A DNA stretch of 64,000 nt from Hymenobacter sp. CRA2. Lineage in GTDB: Bacteria > Bacteroidota > Bacteroidia > Cytophagales > Hymenobacteraceae. The stretch is from NCBI RefSeq assembly GCF_002007105.1, contig NZ_MVBC01000011.1, positions 124,001 through 188,000 of the forward strand, written 5' to 3'. Below are positions 44,666 to 52,762 of this stretch, one piece after another. Position 1 is the first letter of the stretch. The number at the start of each line of letters is the position of its first letter. The notes under the pieces are model-generated. The model was not told where the DNA came from. It searched no databases and saw only the letters and a program-made list of their open reading frames with translations. The position numbers were made by a program, and so were the translations under genes.

Positions 44666-45043
44666 ATGATTCCACTCTACTGCCAGCAAGGCAAGGCCGT
44701 GGCTTACGCCGATGACGCCTGCTTAGCGCTTTACCTGACCGATGGCACATTTGCGGCCTGGTTAGACGACGGTTTTTTGTACGCCCCCGACGGCCGCTAC
44801 CTCGGCTGGATTCACCAGGGCTGGGTGCTGGACCGCAGCGGCCGCCCCGCCTTGTTTGCCGACAATGCCAGTGGCCGCCCGGTTCGGCCGCCAGTCAGCG
44901 CGCCATCGGCTGGTTTCTGGCCACGCGCACCTCAACGCCCCCAACGTGTCCCCATCCGCGGCGCCCGCCCCGCCCGCCGTGGCCGCGTAGCCGAATGGTC
45001 GCCCCTTACGGGCTTGGCTTTCTTTCATCAACGGATTAAATAG
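44666..45043 (+). CDS. 4-fold beta-flower domain protein
   Basis: 125 aa. The first 75 residues consist of four similar segments: MIPLYCQQGKAVAYADD, LALYLTDGTFAAWLDD, GFLYAPDGRYLGWIHQ and GWVLDRSGRPALFADN. This pattern (strand, DG/SG turn, strand, aromatic) matches the 4-fold beta-flower domain. The C-terminal 50 residues are Pro/Arg-rich and disordered. The domain has no known biochemical role; such genes are often solitary. Confidence 0.85.
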   Translation: MIPLYCQQGKAVAYADDACLALYLTDGTFAAWLDDGFLYAPDGRYLGWIHQGWVLDRSGRPALFADNASGRPVRPPVSAPSAGFWPRAPQRPQRVPIRGARPARRGRVAEWSPLTGLAFFHQRIK

Positions 45044-45375
45044 CTCTTAAAGCCGATGTCACATTGGAAGCCTATTAGCAACAAAAAATCGGCTCAATAT
45101 CCGCGCATAAAGACTACAAACAGTATTTATCTCCGCTAATAGCCTCCATAAACATCGTCACACTCAAAGCAGGCCCTTCCTGTTTTATCATTTAAATACC
45201 AGGTTTTTTTGTCCTTTCGTTTCAGCCGAAGAATATGTCGACCTGCCCGCTTCCACTTGTTGCTCTTGCCTTGATGCTCACGACATCACAGTTTCCTATC
45301 GACAACCTATCTCCTGCGCAACCATCATAGAACCCCAATTCGCTGCTACGCTAACCCGTTAGAATAATAGCTACG

Positions 45376-45411
45376 AAAAGGCGGCTGCAACTCAGGTTGC
45401 AGCCGCCTTTT
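45376..45411. terminator. Bidirectional terminator-like hairpin
   Basis: Perfect 16-bp stem AAAAGGCGGCTGCAAC / GTTGCAGCCGCCTTTT, loop TCAG, A- and T-flanked on both sides. No obvious gene ends nearby, so it may be the relic end of a lost gene. Confidence 0.8.
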
Positions 45412-45510
45412 CAGTTCCGTTGAAGATACAACGCTTCGCCAGCGCAGATACCGGCACAATTCTTGGCCACCAAGCTCGGCGGTTACCCTACCGCCGTCAT
45501 TAGTTTCCGG

Positions 45511-45542
45511 AAAGCCCGAGTGCAATGCGCTTGGGCTTTTTT
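45511..45542 (+). terminator. Terminator-like hairpin without an upstream gene
   Basis: AAAGCCCGAG (45511-45520) pairs with CTTGGGCTTT (45530-45539), one G-T pair, followed by further Ts. Confidence 0.7.
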
Positions 45543-45611
45543 ATGGCCTGCCGACCATAAAGCAGGTACTCCCTATTTGCTCATCTGCGCCTACGCAGGC
45601 AGGAAATAAGA

Positions 45612-45662
45612 ACCCACTGCAAACACATCGTTTACAGTGGGTTCTTGCTACATCTGAGCCCC
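45612..45662. other. Left boundary of the island: duplicated tRNA 3' end and terminator
   Basis: TACATCTGAGCCCC (45649-45662) is identical to 48897-48910, where the last six bases are the 3' end of tRNA-Thr. Beside it, a 31-nt hairpin (45612-45642) has the same architecture as the tRNA-Thr terminator at 48861-48891: eight-base arms that differ in sequence around an identical core CAAAC-N5-GTTTA. Consistent with an attachment-site duplication or with a lost neighbouring tRNA gene. Confidence 0.65.
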
Positions 45663-45672
45663 TCATTGGAAC

Positions 45673-46711
45673 GTGTCGCGCACTTCCCTCCTACCCGACG
45701 GCTCTATTCGTAGTCTTTACCTATGCTATCGGACAAAATCAAGCGGCGCTGTAAGCCTTGTGAAGTTCGGTACGGTAGCCAAGTTCATTCCTAAGTCGAA
45801 GATTACCAGCTTCGCGCCGGGCAGCGGCCCGCCCGGCACTGTTGTCACCGTTATGGACACCCGGTTCACTGGCGCCACGGCCGTGCTGCTCAACGGCGAC
45901 TCCGACACCAGCATCACGTTCACCGTGCCCGAGGCGGGCTACAGCGGGGCCATCAGCGTCACCACACCCGACGGCGCGGCGGCCAGCTTCCTGAACTTCA
46001 GTGTGCGGCCCGGCGGCAAGGCCTTGACCACCAAGCTCACCGTGGAGCTGTGGGTGTGTCCGGAGCAGGACCAAGGCGCGCCGTCCATCATGGACCTGGT
46101 GAGCCGTTACTACTCCTGGATTTTCTGGATTCAGCCCTATCAACTGGCCGAGGGCCGCGCCGGGCTGGCTGGCTTCTTCAGCTACGGCGGCGCAGACGGG
46201 CTGTGGATGCCCAACCCGGACGGCGGCTTCCGCCACATTCCCGACCGGCAGTGGAGCCACCTAGCCGCCACGCTCGACACCTCGCTGCCATCGGGCCACC
46301 TGCTACTTCAACGGGCAGCTGCAGGGCAGCTACGACCTGCCGACGCCCGTGCCGGCGCGTGACACCGCTGACCCGGGCATCGGCGAGCAAACCGGCTCGA
46401 CCATCGACCTGGGCTACATCAAATCGGACGGCCAGCGCCGCTTCGCCGGCAAGCTGGATGGCGTGCGTGGCTGGTCGGTGGTCCGCACGGCGCAGCAGAT
46501 TGCCGCCAACTACCGCTACCGCACGCTGGCCAGCATAGACCGCACCGGGCTCATCGCAGACGTGGGCTTCGACGAGACGGCCGACATCTTCCTCGACAAG
46601 TCGCCGCTCGCCAACCACTTCGTGCGCCAGGCCCCGAACTCTTCGACCAACGTCCGCGAGGCCACCGGGGCCGATGTGGTCCTCTCCCGTGCCTCCCTTG
46701 AACGATCCCCC
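45673..46711 (+). pseudogene. Frameshifted IPT/TIG and LamG-like protein remnant
   Basis: The first frame (45673 to about 46295) holds a shortened IPT/TIG beta-sandwich (KITSFAPGSGPPGTVVTVMD, TVPEAGYSGAISVTTPDGAA) followed by the start of a LamG/concanavalin-like domain (LTTKLTVELWVCPEQDQGAP, then RQWSHLAATLDTS). Near 46290-46304 the coding pattern jumps to the next frame, which continues YFNGQLQGSYDLPTPVPARD, GSTIDLGYIKSDGQRRFAGK and LDGVRGWSVVRTAQQIAANY. Such combinations occur in phage tail or virion-associated proteins. The IPT domain also appears internally shortened. Confidence 0.7.
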
Positions 46712-46712
46712 C

Positions 46713-47036
46713 ATGAGCAAAACCGCCGAGAAAGCCGCCGAGCGGGAGGGCCTCATCACCCGCAACTGGGTGCTGGGAGGCGGCGCGGGCTCGCTGCTGC
46801 TGGCCCAGGGCCTGCTCACCTACATCATCAGCAACGCGGCGGAAATCAAGGCCACCAACGAAAAGCTGACCAAGCTCACCAGCACCGTTGAAATCGAGGC
46901 GGTGCGCCAGCGCGTGGCCGACCTGGAGACGGCCAAGGCCGAAGCGGCCAAGACCCACCGTGACATCGAGCTGCGCCTCAACTCGCTGGAGCAGCGCACC
47001 GCCGTGCACGATACCTGGATGTCCTCCCATAAATAA
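46713..47036 (+). CDS. Small membrane coiled-coil protein (phage lysis-module-like)
   Basis: 107 aa, the only long intact frame of the remnant. It starts MSKTAEKAAEREGLITRNWV, has one membrane helix (LGGGAGSLLLAQGLLTYIIS, about 21-40) and then a coiled coil (EIEAVRQRVADLETAKAEAA). This layout resembles holin-associated or spanin-like accessory proteins of phages; the assignment is by shape and neighbours only. Confidence 0.65.
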   Translation: MSKTAEKAAEREGLITRNWVLGGGAGSLLLAQGLLTYIISNAAEIKATNEKLTKLTSTVEIEAVRQRVADLETAKAEAAKTHRDIELRLNSLEQRTAVHDTWMSSHK

Positions 47037-47042
47037 CCTCTT

Positions 47043-47287
47043 ATGTCCCTTTCCTCTGTTCCGTCCGCCGCGCGCTGCGCCGCTGGCTGCTCGCCGTCGC
47101 GCTCTGCGCCGGCTACTACCTGTTCACCGCCCACCAGCGCGCCGCCCTGGCCGCAGCCGTCGACGCGGGCCGGCTCGCCGCCGACAGCGAAACCGTGGCC
47201 AACACGTCGGTGCCGCCCTTCGGGCTGGTGGCCGGCAAGCTCACGTTTGCCCTCGGGCTGTTCTTCTGCGGCCTGGCTGTGGTCTGA
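47043..47287 (+). pseudogene. Frameshifted small membrane protein
   Basis: An ATG at 47043 opens one frame (MSLSSVPSA), but the coding character continues in another: RWLLAVALCAGYYLFTAHQR, then AALAAAVDAGRLAAD and FGLVAGKLTFALGLFFCGLA, stop at 47285-47287. Loss of one base between about 47065 and 47075 explains it. Two membrane helices are predicted. Its stop is followed immediately by the ATG of the next remnant. Confidence 0.6.
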
Positions 47288-47288
47288 G

Positions 47289-47615
47289 ATGTTCGTGCAG
47301 CAACGCGCCTGCGGCCTGCCCACACCCGCCGGCCCCGCGGCGGCGCGCAACTGGTCGTTGGCCAACTCGCCCCGCACCTTCTTCATCCGGGGCCTGCGCG
47401 GCAGCCTGGACAGCCGGGGCACATCGTGACCTTCTACTACGCCAACCTCGGGCGCGTGGGCCACGTTGGCAAGGTCGTAGCGCGGCCAGCCGCCGCGCAC
47501 CTGCGTGGTGAATGCGGGCAACACTGGCCGGGGCGGCGGGCACGACGGGGTCGGTGTGTACAACGTCACGTACCAGGCGTACGACATTTACGCCGGGGCC
47601 AACTGGAGCTACTGA
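47289..47615 (+). pseudogene. Remnant of an endolysin-like cysteine peptidase/amidase
   Basis: Joining three frames gives VQQRACGLPTPAGPAAARNW, FFIRGLRGSLDS, then PGHIVTFYYANLGRVGHVG, then VVNAGNTGRGGGHDGVGVYN and YDIYAGANWSY at the stop. The order (Cys-containing start lost, GDIV-like turn, GHVG with the catalytic His, GNT-GxGxR/H-x-GxGVY end) resembles CHAP/NlpC-like phage endolysins. At least two frameshifts (about 47420 and 47495) and a missing N-terminus make it non-functional. Confidence 0.55.
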
Positions 47616-47915
47616 TGCGACACGGTACTGCTGCTGTTGAGCAGCTGCGCCAAGGAGCCCGTTTTTACTACGTTACCGGCAACGTATACCGACGCCATGG
47701 CCGGCGACGAGCCGGTGCCCGTCGTGGTGCTGCCCAAAAAGAACAGCGGCACCATCAGCCTGCAACTGGGCCTGGGCAACGGCATCACCCACACCGAGGC
47801 CAAGAAGCCCACAGGTCCGGTCGTGGTAGGCAACGGCAACCAAGTTCAGCTACCGGCTGGCCGTGGTGGGCTTGGCTGAGCATCGGCGCCGCAGGCTGGC
47901 AGGTGCTGCGCTAGC
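47615..47915 (+). pseudogene. Frameshifted small lipoprotein remnant
   Basis: An ATG overlaps the previous stop (TGATG). After a frame change the sequence reads VLLLLSSCAKEPVFTTLPAT, a lipoprotein signal, then VPVVVLPKKNSGTISLQLGL, then a second change to WPWWAWLSIGAAGWQVLR at the stop. The end looks like a C-terminal membrane helix, reminiscent of lysis lipoproteins. Inactive. Confidence 0.55.
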
Positions 47916-48050
47916 TGTGGCGCTTGGTGATGCCACGGCTGCTGCCACGGGCAGGCTAGTAATCTCTTGGGGAGTTGCCGAACCGCCCGATTCAGCAGAG
48001 CGTATACTGGTTTGGTTGCCGCAGCGCATGTTTCACCAACCTGTACTGCT

Positions 48051-48146
48051 ATGCCGAACACCGGGGACACCCCACCACTGCCCCTGATTGCCCTGGCCAT
48101 GTTTCTCACGGCCGGACCGCTCCTGTTGTATTCCCGCCCTCGTTAG
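48051..48146 (+). CDS. Tiny membrane protein with sorting-signal-like shape
   Basis: 31 aa: MPNTGDTPPLPLIALAMFLT, then AGPLLLYSRPR. A PNTG motif, a hydrophobic stretch and a basic tail resemble a Gram-positive LPxTG sorting signal, but there is no protein in front of it and no sortase here. More likely a small phage-type membrane peptide or chance. It is followed by a terminator. Confidence 0.35.
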   Translation: MPNTGDTPPLPLIALAMFLTAGPLLLYSRPR

Positions 48147-48176
48147 CGCGAGGCAAGCAGCACATCCTATTGCAAC

Positions 48177-48205
48177 AAAGCCCCGGCTTGACAGCTGGGG
48201 CTTTT
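48177..48205. terminator. Terminator-like hairpin
   Basis: AAAGCCCCGGCT pairs with AGCTGGGGCTTT (one G-T pair), loop TGAC, then TTG. It precedes the STAS-like gene. Confidence 0.7.
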
Positions 48206-48219
48206 GTATATTCGGGGCT

Positions 48220-48681
48220 ATGCCCACCAGTTACGACACCTTGTTACCCAGCAACTCGCTTCCTCCGTACACAGCCTCTCGCCACGGCGCTTACAGCAAT
48301 GCAGCCGGCACCGTCGTCGATGACCCAGCCGGGTTTGTCCGGCTACGGTGGCACGCCGGGGAGCGGACCATGGTCAACCTGCGGGCCACGTTCGAGCAGG
48401 TGTTGCGCATGCTGGTGCGCCAGGGCACGGGCAAAGTCCTGATCGACCGGCGACTCTTGCACGCCATGTCGGAGGAAGAACAGCAATGGATCACCACGCA
48501 ATGGCTGCCCCGGGCGATGGCCGAAGGCGGCTACCGCTACGCCGCGTGGCTGCCCTCGCGCAACGTCATGACCCGGCTGGCCGCCCAGCAGGTCGTGGCA
48601 CGAGTAGCGAGCAGGGGGCCTGTGTACCGGCTGTGCGAGACCGAAGCAGAAGCCATAGCCTGGCTGAGCAGCCAGCCGTAG
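48220..48681 (+). CDS. SpoIIAA/STAS-like small protein
   Basis: 153 aa. Residues about 40-150 follow the pattern of SpoIIAA-like (STAS) proteins: GKVLIDRRLLHAMSEEEQQW (strand, Asp-Arg, helix), ITTQWLPRAMAEGGYRYAAW, then VVARVASRGPVYRLCETEAE and AIAWLSSQP at the C-terminus. Such proteins in Bacteroidota are small and of unknown function. It is intact although it lies between the decayed prophage genes and the tRNA. Confidence 0.7.
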   Translation: MPTSYDTLLPSNSLPPYTASRHGAYSNAAGTVVDDPAGFVRLRWHAGERTMVNLRATFEQVLRMLVRQGTGKVLIDRRLLHAMSEEEQQWITTQWLPRAMAEGGYRYAAWLPSRNVMTRLAAQQVVARVASRGPVYRLCETEAEAIAWLSSQP

Positions 48682-48860
48682 CCCGCGTCACACCGGCGCT
48701 CCTTGCTTCCTGGCGTCTTCATCCGCCGCGGCCTTCCTTTGTCCCTCCCCACGCGGCAGCTCGTCGGTACCGGCCGGCAGTAGAACTTGCCGACTCTATT
48801 TGGTACGCCACCCTAGCCCTAATACCTAAATGGGCACACCGGGGAGCACACCAATAAAAA

Positions 48861-48891
48861 AGCCGTTGCAAACGCTTGGTTTACAACGGCT
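48861..48891 (-). terminator. Terminator of tRNA-Thr
   Basis: AGCCGTTG / CAACGGCT arms around CAAAC-GCTTG-GTTTA. On the minus strand Ts follow (AGCCGTTG preceded by AAAAA on the plus strand). The core is repeated at 45612-45642. Confidence 0.75.
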
Positions 48892-48904
48892 TCTAGTACA
48901 TCTG

Positions 48905-48977
<73 letters not shown>

Positions 48978-49013
48978 GAAAAATGTGGTGCAAAACTAGA
49001 GTATCGTCGGCAT

Positions 49014-49193
49014 ATGCACAACCCTGGATCGGATATTTCTGCGCTAAGGTACTTCACCTGGGCTTCACGAAAGTCAGATCAACTTGGGGAGTCGCTTGGC
49101 CATCAGGCAGGAAACATTCATACGACCAAACACTTACCGGCTCTATCTGGGCCGGATTGGCAAGGTGCCGACGGAGCCGTGCGCCGAGGTTGG
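49014..49193 (+). pseudogene. Possible C-terminal fragment of a tyrosine recombinase
   Basis: The translation contains ALRYFTWASRKSD, then QLGESLGHQAGNIHTTKH, and with one base removed HYRLYLGRIGKV. This resembles the end of phage-type integrases (R-H-x-W-A-S, L-G-H, T-T-x-x-Y), with an internal deletion between the first and second motifs. It is adjacent to tRNA-Thr, the expected site, but on the 5' side of the tRNA. Tentative. Confidence 0.4.
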
Positions 49194-49661
49194 AATAGTG
49201 TGCACGGCTGGTTACGCACCCAGCGCGGGGGTGTGCTGCTTTTGCACGTGGAGGATTGCGTCTTTGTGCCATTGACGCGTCTGCACACGTCGGCAGTGCG
49301 GCCCCGCGTGTTGCGTGTGGGGCCTTGCAGCGTCTTGCGGCACTGCTGGGTAGCCTGCGTCGAGAGAAGTTGGCGGGGCCCTCCTGTTCATGAACCCTTC
49401 ACTGCGGCCAAAAGAAGTTTGGGGCCGTTCCATAACCTATGTCGCTCCCTTGCTTAAGAAAAAGCGGGCCCGGCATAGGCACGGTGCTTTGTTTGTGGGG
49501 CCTGTGGAGAACTTCTATGCAGTAGCCGGCGCTGTTTGCCCTAGCCACTCTGCGCTTCAACGCAACCCTTCCTGCTCTCCCAGCGTGCAGATGAATACGC
49601 GCCCTATCTTCGTCGGAAGGTGCGCGGCTACCGCGGCGCTGCTTTTCTGCTTCCTTATTCT
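49194..49661. other. Non-coding stretch upstream of the response regulator
   Basis: About 470 bp. I see a hairpin GGCCCCGCG-TGTTG-CGTGTGGGGCC at about 49300-49325 and no reliable gene. Codon bias and reading frames here look degenerate, like the island next door. Confidence 0.5.
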
Positions 49662-50357
49662 ATGAACGTCCTGATCATCGAAGACGACAAAGCCCTGGCC
49701 CGCGAGTTGGGCTTGTACCTGCACAACGAGCGGTTTCACTGCGACTTCGCCCGCACCGGCCGCGAGGCCTCGGAGAAGCTATTCGTAAACGAATACGACT
49801 TCGTGCTGCTCGATCTGGGCCTGCCCGATCAGGATGGGCTGCAGCTGCTGTCCGAAGCCCGGAAGGAGCGCAACCAGCAGGCCAGTATCATTATCCTGAG
49901 CGCCCGTGGCACGGTGGATGACCGCATCAAAGGCCTGGACCTGGGCGCCGACGATTACCTGGCCAAGCCTTACTCGCTGCTGGAATTGGTGTCGCGCATG
50001 CAGGCCATTGTGCGGCGCAAGCACGGCGTGACGCAGGATGTGCTGCCCTTCGGGCCCTTCGTGCTGAATGTGAGCGACCGGACGCTGCGCCACCAAGACC
50101 ACGAAGTGCCGCTGACCAAGAAGGAGTTTGACCTGCTGCACTACCTGCTGCTGCACCGCCACAAGGTGCTCACCCGCCTGCAGCTCAGCGAACATATCTG
50201 GGGCAGCATGATCAGCGACAGCGACGACCGGGACTCCAACTTCATCGACGTGCACGTGAAGAACATCCGCAAAAAGCTGGCGACTTACGACCCCAGTGAG
50301 TGGATCGAGACCGTGCGGGGCGTGGGCTATCGGATGAAAACGGCGCAGGAAGCGTGA
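49662..50357 (+). CDS. OmpR-family response regulator
   Basis: 231 aa from ATG 49662. Receiver domain: VLIIEDDKALAREL (acidic pair), FVLLDLGLPDQDG (phospho-Asp), ILSARGTVDDR (Thr/Ser region) and YLAKPYSLLELV (Lys). The C-terminal winged helix (LTKKEFDLLHYLLLHRHKVL, then IDVHVKNIRKKL and ETVRGVGYRM) binds DNA. The stop overlaps the GTG start of the adjacent kinase gene (GTGA), so the two proteins form one system. Confidence 0.95.
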   Translation: MNVLIIEDDKALARELGLYLHNERFHCDFARTGREASEKLFVNEYDFVLLDLGLPDQDGLQLLSEARKERNQQASIIILSARGTVDDRIKGLDLGADDYLAKPYSLLELVSRMQAIVRRKHGVTQDVLPFGPFVLNVSDRTLRHQDHEVPLTKKEFDLLHYLLLHRHKVLTRLQLSEHIWGSMISDSDDRDSNFIDVHVKNIRKKLATYDPSEWIETVRGVGYRMKTAQEA

Positions 50358-51682
50358 GGCTGCAGCAAAAGCTGGTTCTGCTGACCACCCTGTCGAAGGG
50401 CTTGATGGCGGGCGTGCTGCTGCTGGCGCTGCCCTGGGCCATCGAGGTTTTTGCCCTGCGCCACACCGAAGCACGCCTGCGCAGCGAGCTGGTGAAGGTG
50501 CGCCAGCGCATCGAGCGCGTGGGCGTCAACTCCTTTTTGGCCGGGCAGAAAAACGACCAGCGGCTGCACTACGACCTGCTGGAAGACGAGTTTATCGACC
50601 TGCGACGCGGGCAACTGCTGACGGCCGCTCAGGGCGACACCATTGCCACGCTGCCGCGGCAGCAGCAGGGCGAGCTGGTGGATTTTCGGGTGCTGCGGGC
50701 CAGTTTCGTGCACGACGGGCAGCCCTATACCCTGGAAATCGGCAAGAGTATGGAGTCAGTGGAGGACGTGTACGGGCTGCTGCGCGGCTTTGCGGCCTAC
50801 GCGCTGGTGTTTGCGGTGCTCACCACCTTGCTTATCGAGCTGGGCGTCATCAATTACCTGCTGCGGCCGGTCGACCAGATTGTGATGCGCCTGCGGGCGG
50901 TGCAGGGCCCCACGCCCCCGCCGCTGCCACCGCTGCACACCGGTACCTGGGACTTCCAGTACCTGGACAATTCCATTCAGCAGATGCTGCAGAAGATCCG
51001 GACGGTGTTTGAGCAGGAGCGCGAATTCATTGCCAACGTCTCGCACGAGTTGCTGACGCCCATCAGCATTCTGCAAAACCGCTTCGAGAACATGCTGCAG
51101 GCCGAAAACCTGCCCGAAGAAGCCGAAATGCAGCTGGTCACGTCGCAGAAGACCCTGCAGCGCCTCACGGCCACGCTGCGTACGCTGCTGCTGATTTCGC
51201 GCATCGAAAACGCGCAGTTTGCCCGTCCCGACCGGGTCGACATCAAGGAGCTGCTGGCCGAAATCGTGGAAGAGCTGGACTACCGCCTCCAGGATCAGCA
51301 CATCGCACTGCAGCAGCAGTTGACTGACGACCCGGTAATGGCCCCGGCCAACCGCACGCTGCTGTTCACCTTGTTCTACAACCTGCTCAGCAACGCCATC
51401 AAGTATAACCTGCCCGAAGACGGCCGCATTGCCATTACCGGCGCCGCGCAGGCCGATGGCTCGTACGTGCTGGTGGTGCACAATACCGGCAAGCCCATTC
51501 CGAAGGAGCAACTCCCCTACCTGTTCGAGCGGTTTCGCCGCTTCGACGACGGCCGCGTGGAAGGCTTCGGGCTGGGGCTGTCGGTGGTGCGCTCGGTGGC
51601 GCAGTTCCACTTCATCCGCATCTCGGCCGCGTCGGACGAGCAGGGCACCTCGTTTACGCTGCACCTGCCGCGGCCGCGCTAA
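50354..51682 (+). CDS. Two-component sensor histidine kinase
   Basis: 442 aa from GTG 50354. A first membrane helix (KGLMAGVLLLALPWAIEV), a periplasmic sensor of about 110 residues, and a second helix (ALVFAVLTTLLIELGVINYL) are followed by HAMP-like residues, the H-box FIANVSHELLTPISI, and the ATPase with NLLSNAIKYN (N-box), VVHNTGKPIPKEQL (G1) and GFGLGLSVVRSVA (G2). It phosphorylates the overlapping response regulator. The signal is unknown. Confidence 0.93.
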   Translation: MRLQQKLVLLTTLSKGLMAGVLLLALPWAIEVFALRHTEARLRSELVKVRQRIERVGVNSFLAGQKNDQRLHYDLLEDEFIDLRRGQLLTAAQGDTIATLPRQQQGELVDFRVLRASFVHDGQPYTLEIGKSMESVEDVYGLLRGFAAYALVFAVLTTLLIELGVINYLLRPVDQIVMRLRAVQGPTPPPLPPLHTGTWDFQYLDNSIQQMLQKIRTVFEQEREFIANVSHELLTPISILQNRFENMLQAENLPEEAEMQLVTSQKTLQRLTATLRTLLLISRIENAQFARPDRVDIKELLAEIVEELDYRLQDQHIALQQQLTDDPVMAPANRTLLFTLFYNLLSNAIKYNLPEDGRIAITGAAQADGSYVLVVHNTGKPIPKEQLPYLFERFRRFDDGRVEGFGLGLSVVRSVAQFHFIRISAASDEQGTSFTLHLPRPR

Positions 51683-51710
51683 CTTCGCCCGCTCGCTTTA
51701 GGAGCTGCTT

Positions 51711-52586
51711 ATGTCGTCTTCCCGCTTTCAAGTACCGCCGCTGCCGGCCGTGCTGCTGTCCATCGTCAGCGTGCAAGGCGGGGCGGCCATTGCCAAGGGG
51801 CTGTTTCCGCTGCTGGGCGCGGCGGGCACGGCCAGCATGCGCATTGGGCTGTCGGCGGTGATACTGCTGCTGGTGGTGCGGCCGCGGCTCGGGCAGCTGA
51901 GCACTGCCCAATGGCGGGCGGTGGTGCCGTATGGCTTGGCCCTGGGCATCATGAACTTTGTGTTTTACCTCGCGCTGAACCGCATTCCGCTGGGGCTGGC
52001 CGTCACGCTGGAGTTTGTCGGGCCTCTGGGGTTGGCGCTGGCCGGCTCGCGCCGCTGGTCCGATGCGGTATGGGCCCTGCTGGCCGGCGCGGGTATTGCA
52101 CTGATTACGCCCTGGCAAGGTCAGGGTCTGGACCCGCTCGGAATGGCCTTTGCGTTGGCGGCCGGGGCTTGCTGGGCGGTGTACATCGTGCTGGGCCGGC
52201 GCACGGCGCTGGTACTGCCGGGCCAGCAGGCGGTGGCCGTCGGAATGCTGTTTGCCGCCCTACCGGTGGTACCGTTTGGGCTGGCCGGCGGGCAGTTGCT
52301 GAGCCTGACGCCCTTTCTGTTCCTGCTGGGGGCACTGCTGGCGCTATTTTCCAGCGTGCTGCCGTTTTCACTGGAAATGCAGGCGCTTCGTACCATGCCT
52401 ACCCGCACCTTCAGCATTTTGATGAGCCTGGAACCTGTCGCGGCGGCGTTGTCGGGCTGGGCCTTGCTGCACGAGCGGCTCACCGGCGGGCAATGGCTGG
52501 CGGTGGTGCTGATTGTGGTGGCTAGTACGGGGGCTACTTTGACGGCCAAACGAGAGGTGGTGAAAGACGAGATTGAGGCCGTTTAG
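51711..52586 (+). CDS. EamA-family drug/metabolite transporter (RhtA-like)
   Basis: 291 aa with ten membrane helices in two EamA repeats. LPAVLLSIVSVQGGAAIAKG, GLFPLLGAAGTASMRIGLSA and LNRIPLGLAVTLEFVGPLGL are the hallmarks of RhtA/YdcZ-like exporters of amino acids such as threonine and homoserine; LRTMPTRTFSILMSLEPVAA is in the second repeat. It starts 28 bp after the kinase gene and may be regulated by it. Confidence 0.9.
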   Translation: MSSSRFQVPPLPAVLLSIVSVQGGAAIAKGLFPLLGAAGTASMRIGLSAVILLLVVRPRLGQLSTAQWRAVVPYGLALGIMNFVFYLALNRIPLGLAVTLEFVGPLGLALAGSRRWSDAVWALLAGAGIALITPWQGQGLDPLGMAFALAAGACWAVYIVLGRRTALVLPGQQAVAVGMLFAALPVVPFGLAGGQLLSLTPFLFLLGALLALFSSVLPFSLEMQALRTMPTRTFSILMSLEPVAAALSGWALLHERLTGGQWLAVVLIVVASTGATLTAKREVVKDEIEAV

Positions 52587-52608
52587 AAAGCTGGAATAAA
52601 GTAAACTT

Positions 52609-52712
52609 CCGTTATCCTGAGCAAGGCGAAGGACCTTACCCCGCTTGAACGATAACCGTTTTAACGACTCGTTCAGAGGTGATAAGATCCTTCGCCTTGC
52701 TCAGGATGACGG
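52609..52712. repeat. REP-like palindrome 1
   Basis: Arms of 30 bp (52609-52638 and 52683-52712), reverse complementary with two mismatches, around a 44-bp loop. The arm core is ATCCTGAGCAAGGCGAAGGA. It lies between converging genes. A related element occurs at 57383-57495; both share the start GT(C/T)AT-x-(C/T)TGAGC. Confidence 0.85.
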
Positions 52713-52762
52713 TTACTTTCGGAAAGACGGAGCTTCTGGCAATGCTCCGGCCCATATGGTTA

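Larger units (their letters stand above)
45044..45672. other. Non-coding stretch with several hairpins
   Basis: About 630 bp without a secure gene. The first 300 bp are AT-rich. A 31-codon frame at 45235-45330 begins with a hydrophobic segment (MSTCPLPLVALALMLTTSQF) like a secretion signal but has no supporting context. Three strong hairpins follow (45376-45411, 45511-45542, 45612-45642), the last being part of the island boundary. Read as a graveyard between the beta-flower gene and the prophage remnant. Confidence 0.5.

Noticed and set aside
45235..45330. 31-aa secreted peptide gene
   Set aside because: Only a hydrophobic start; no conserved context, promoter or homologue I can recall.
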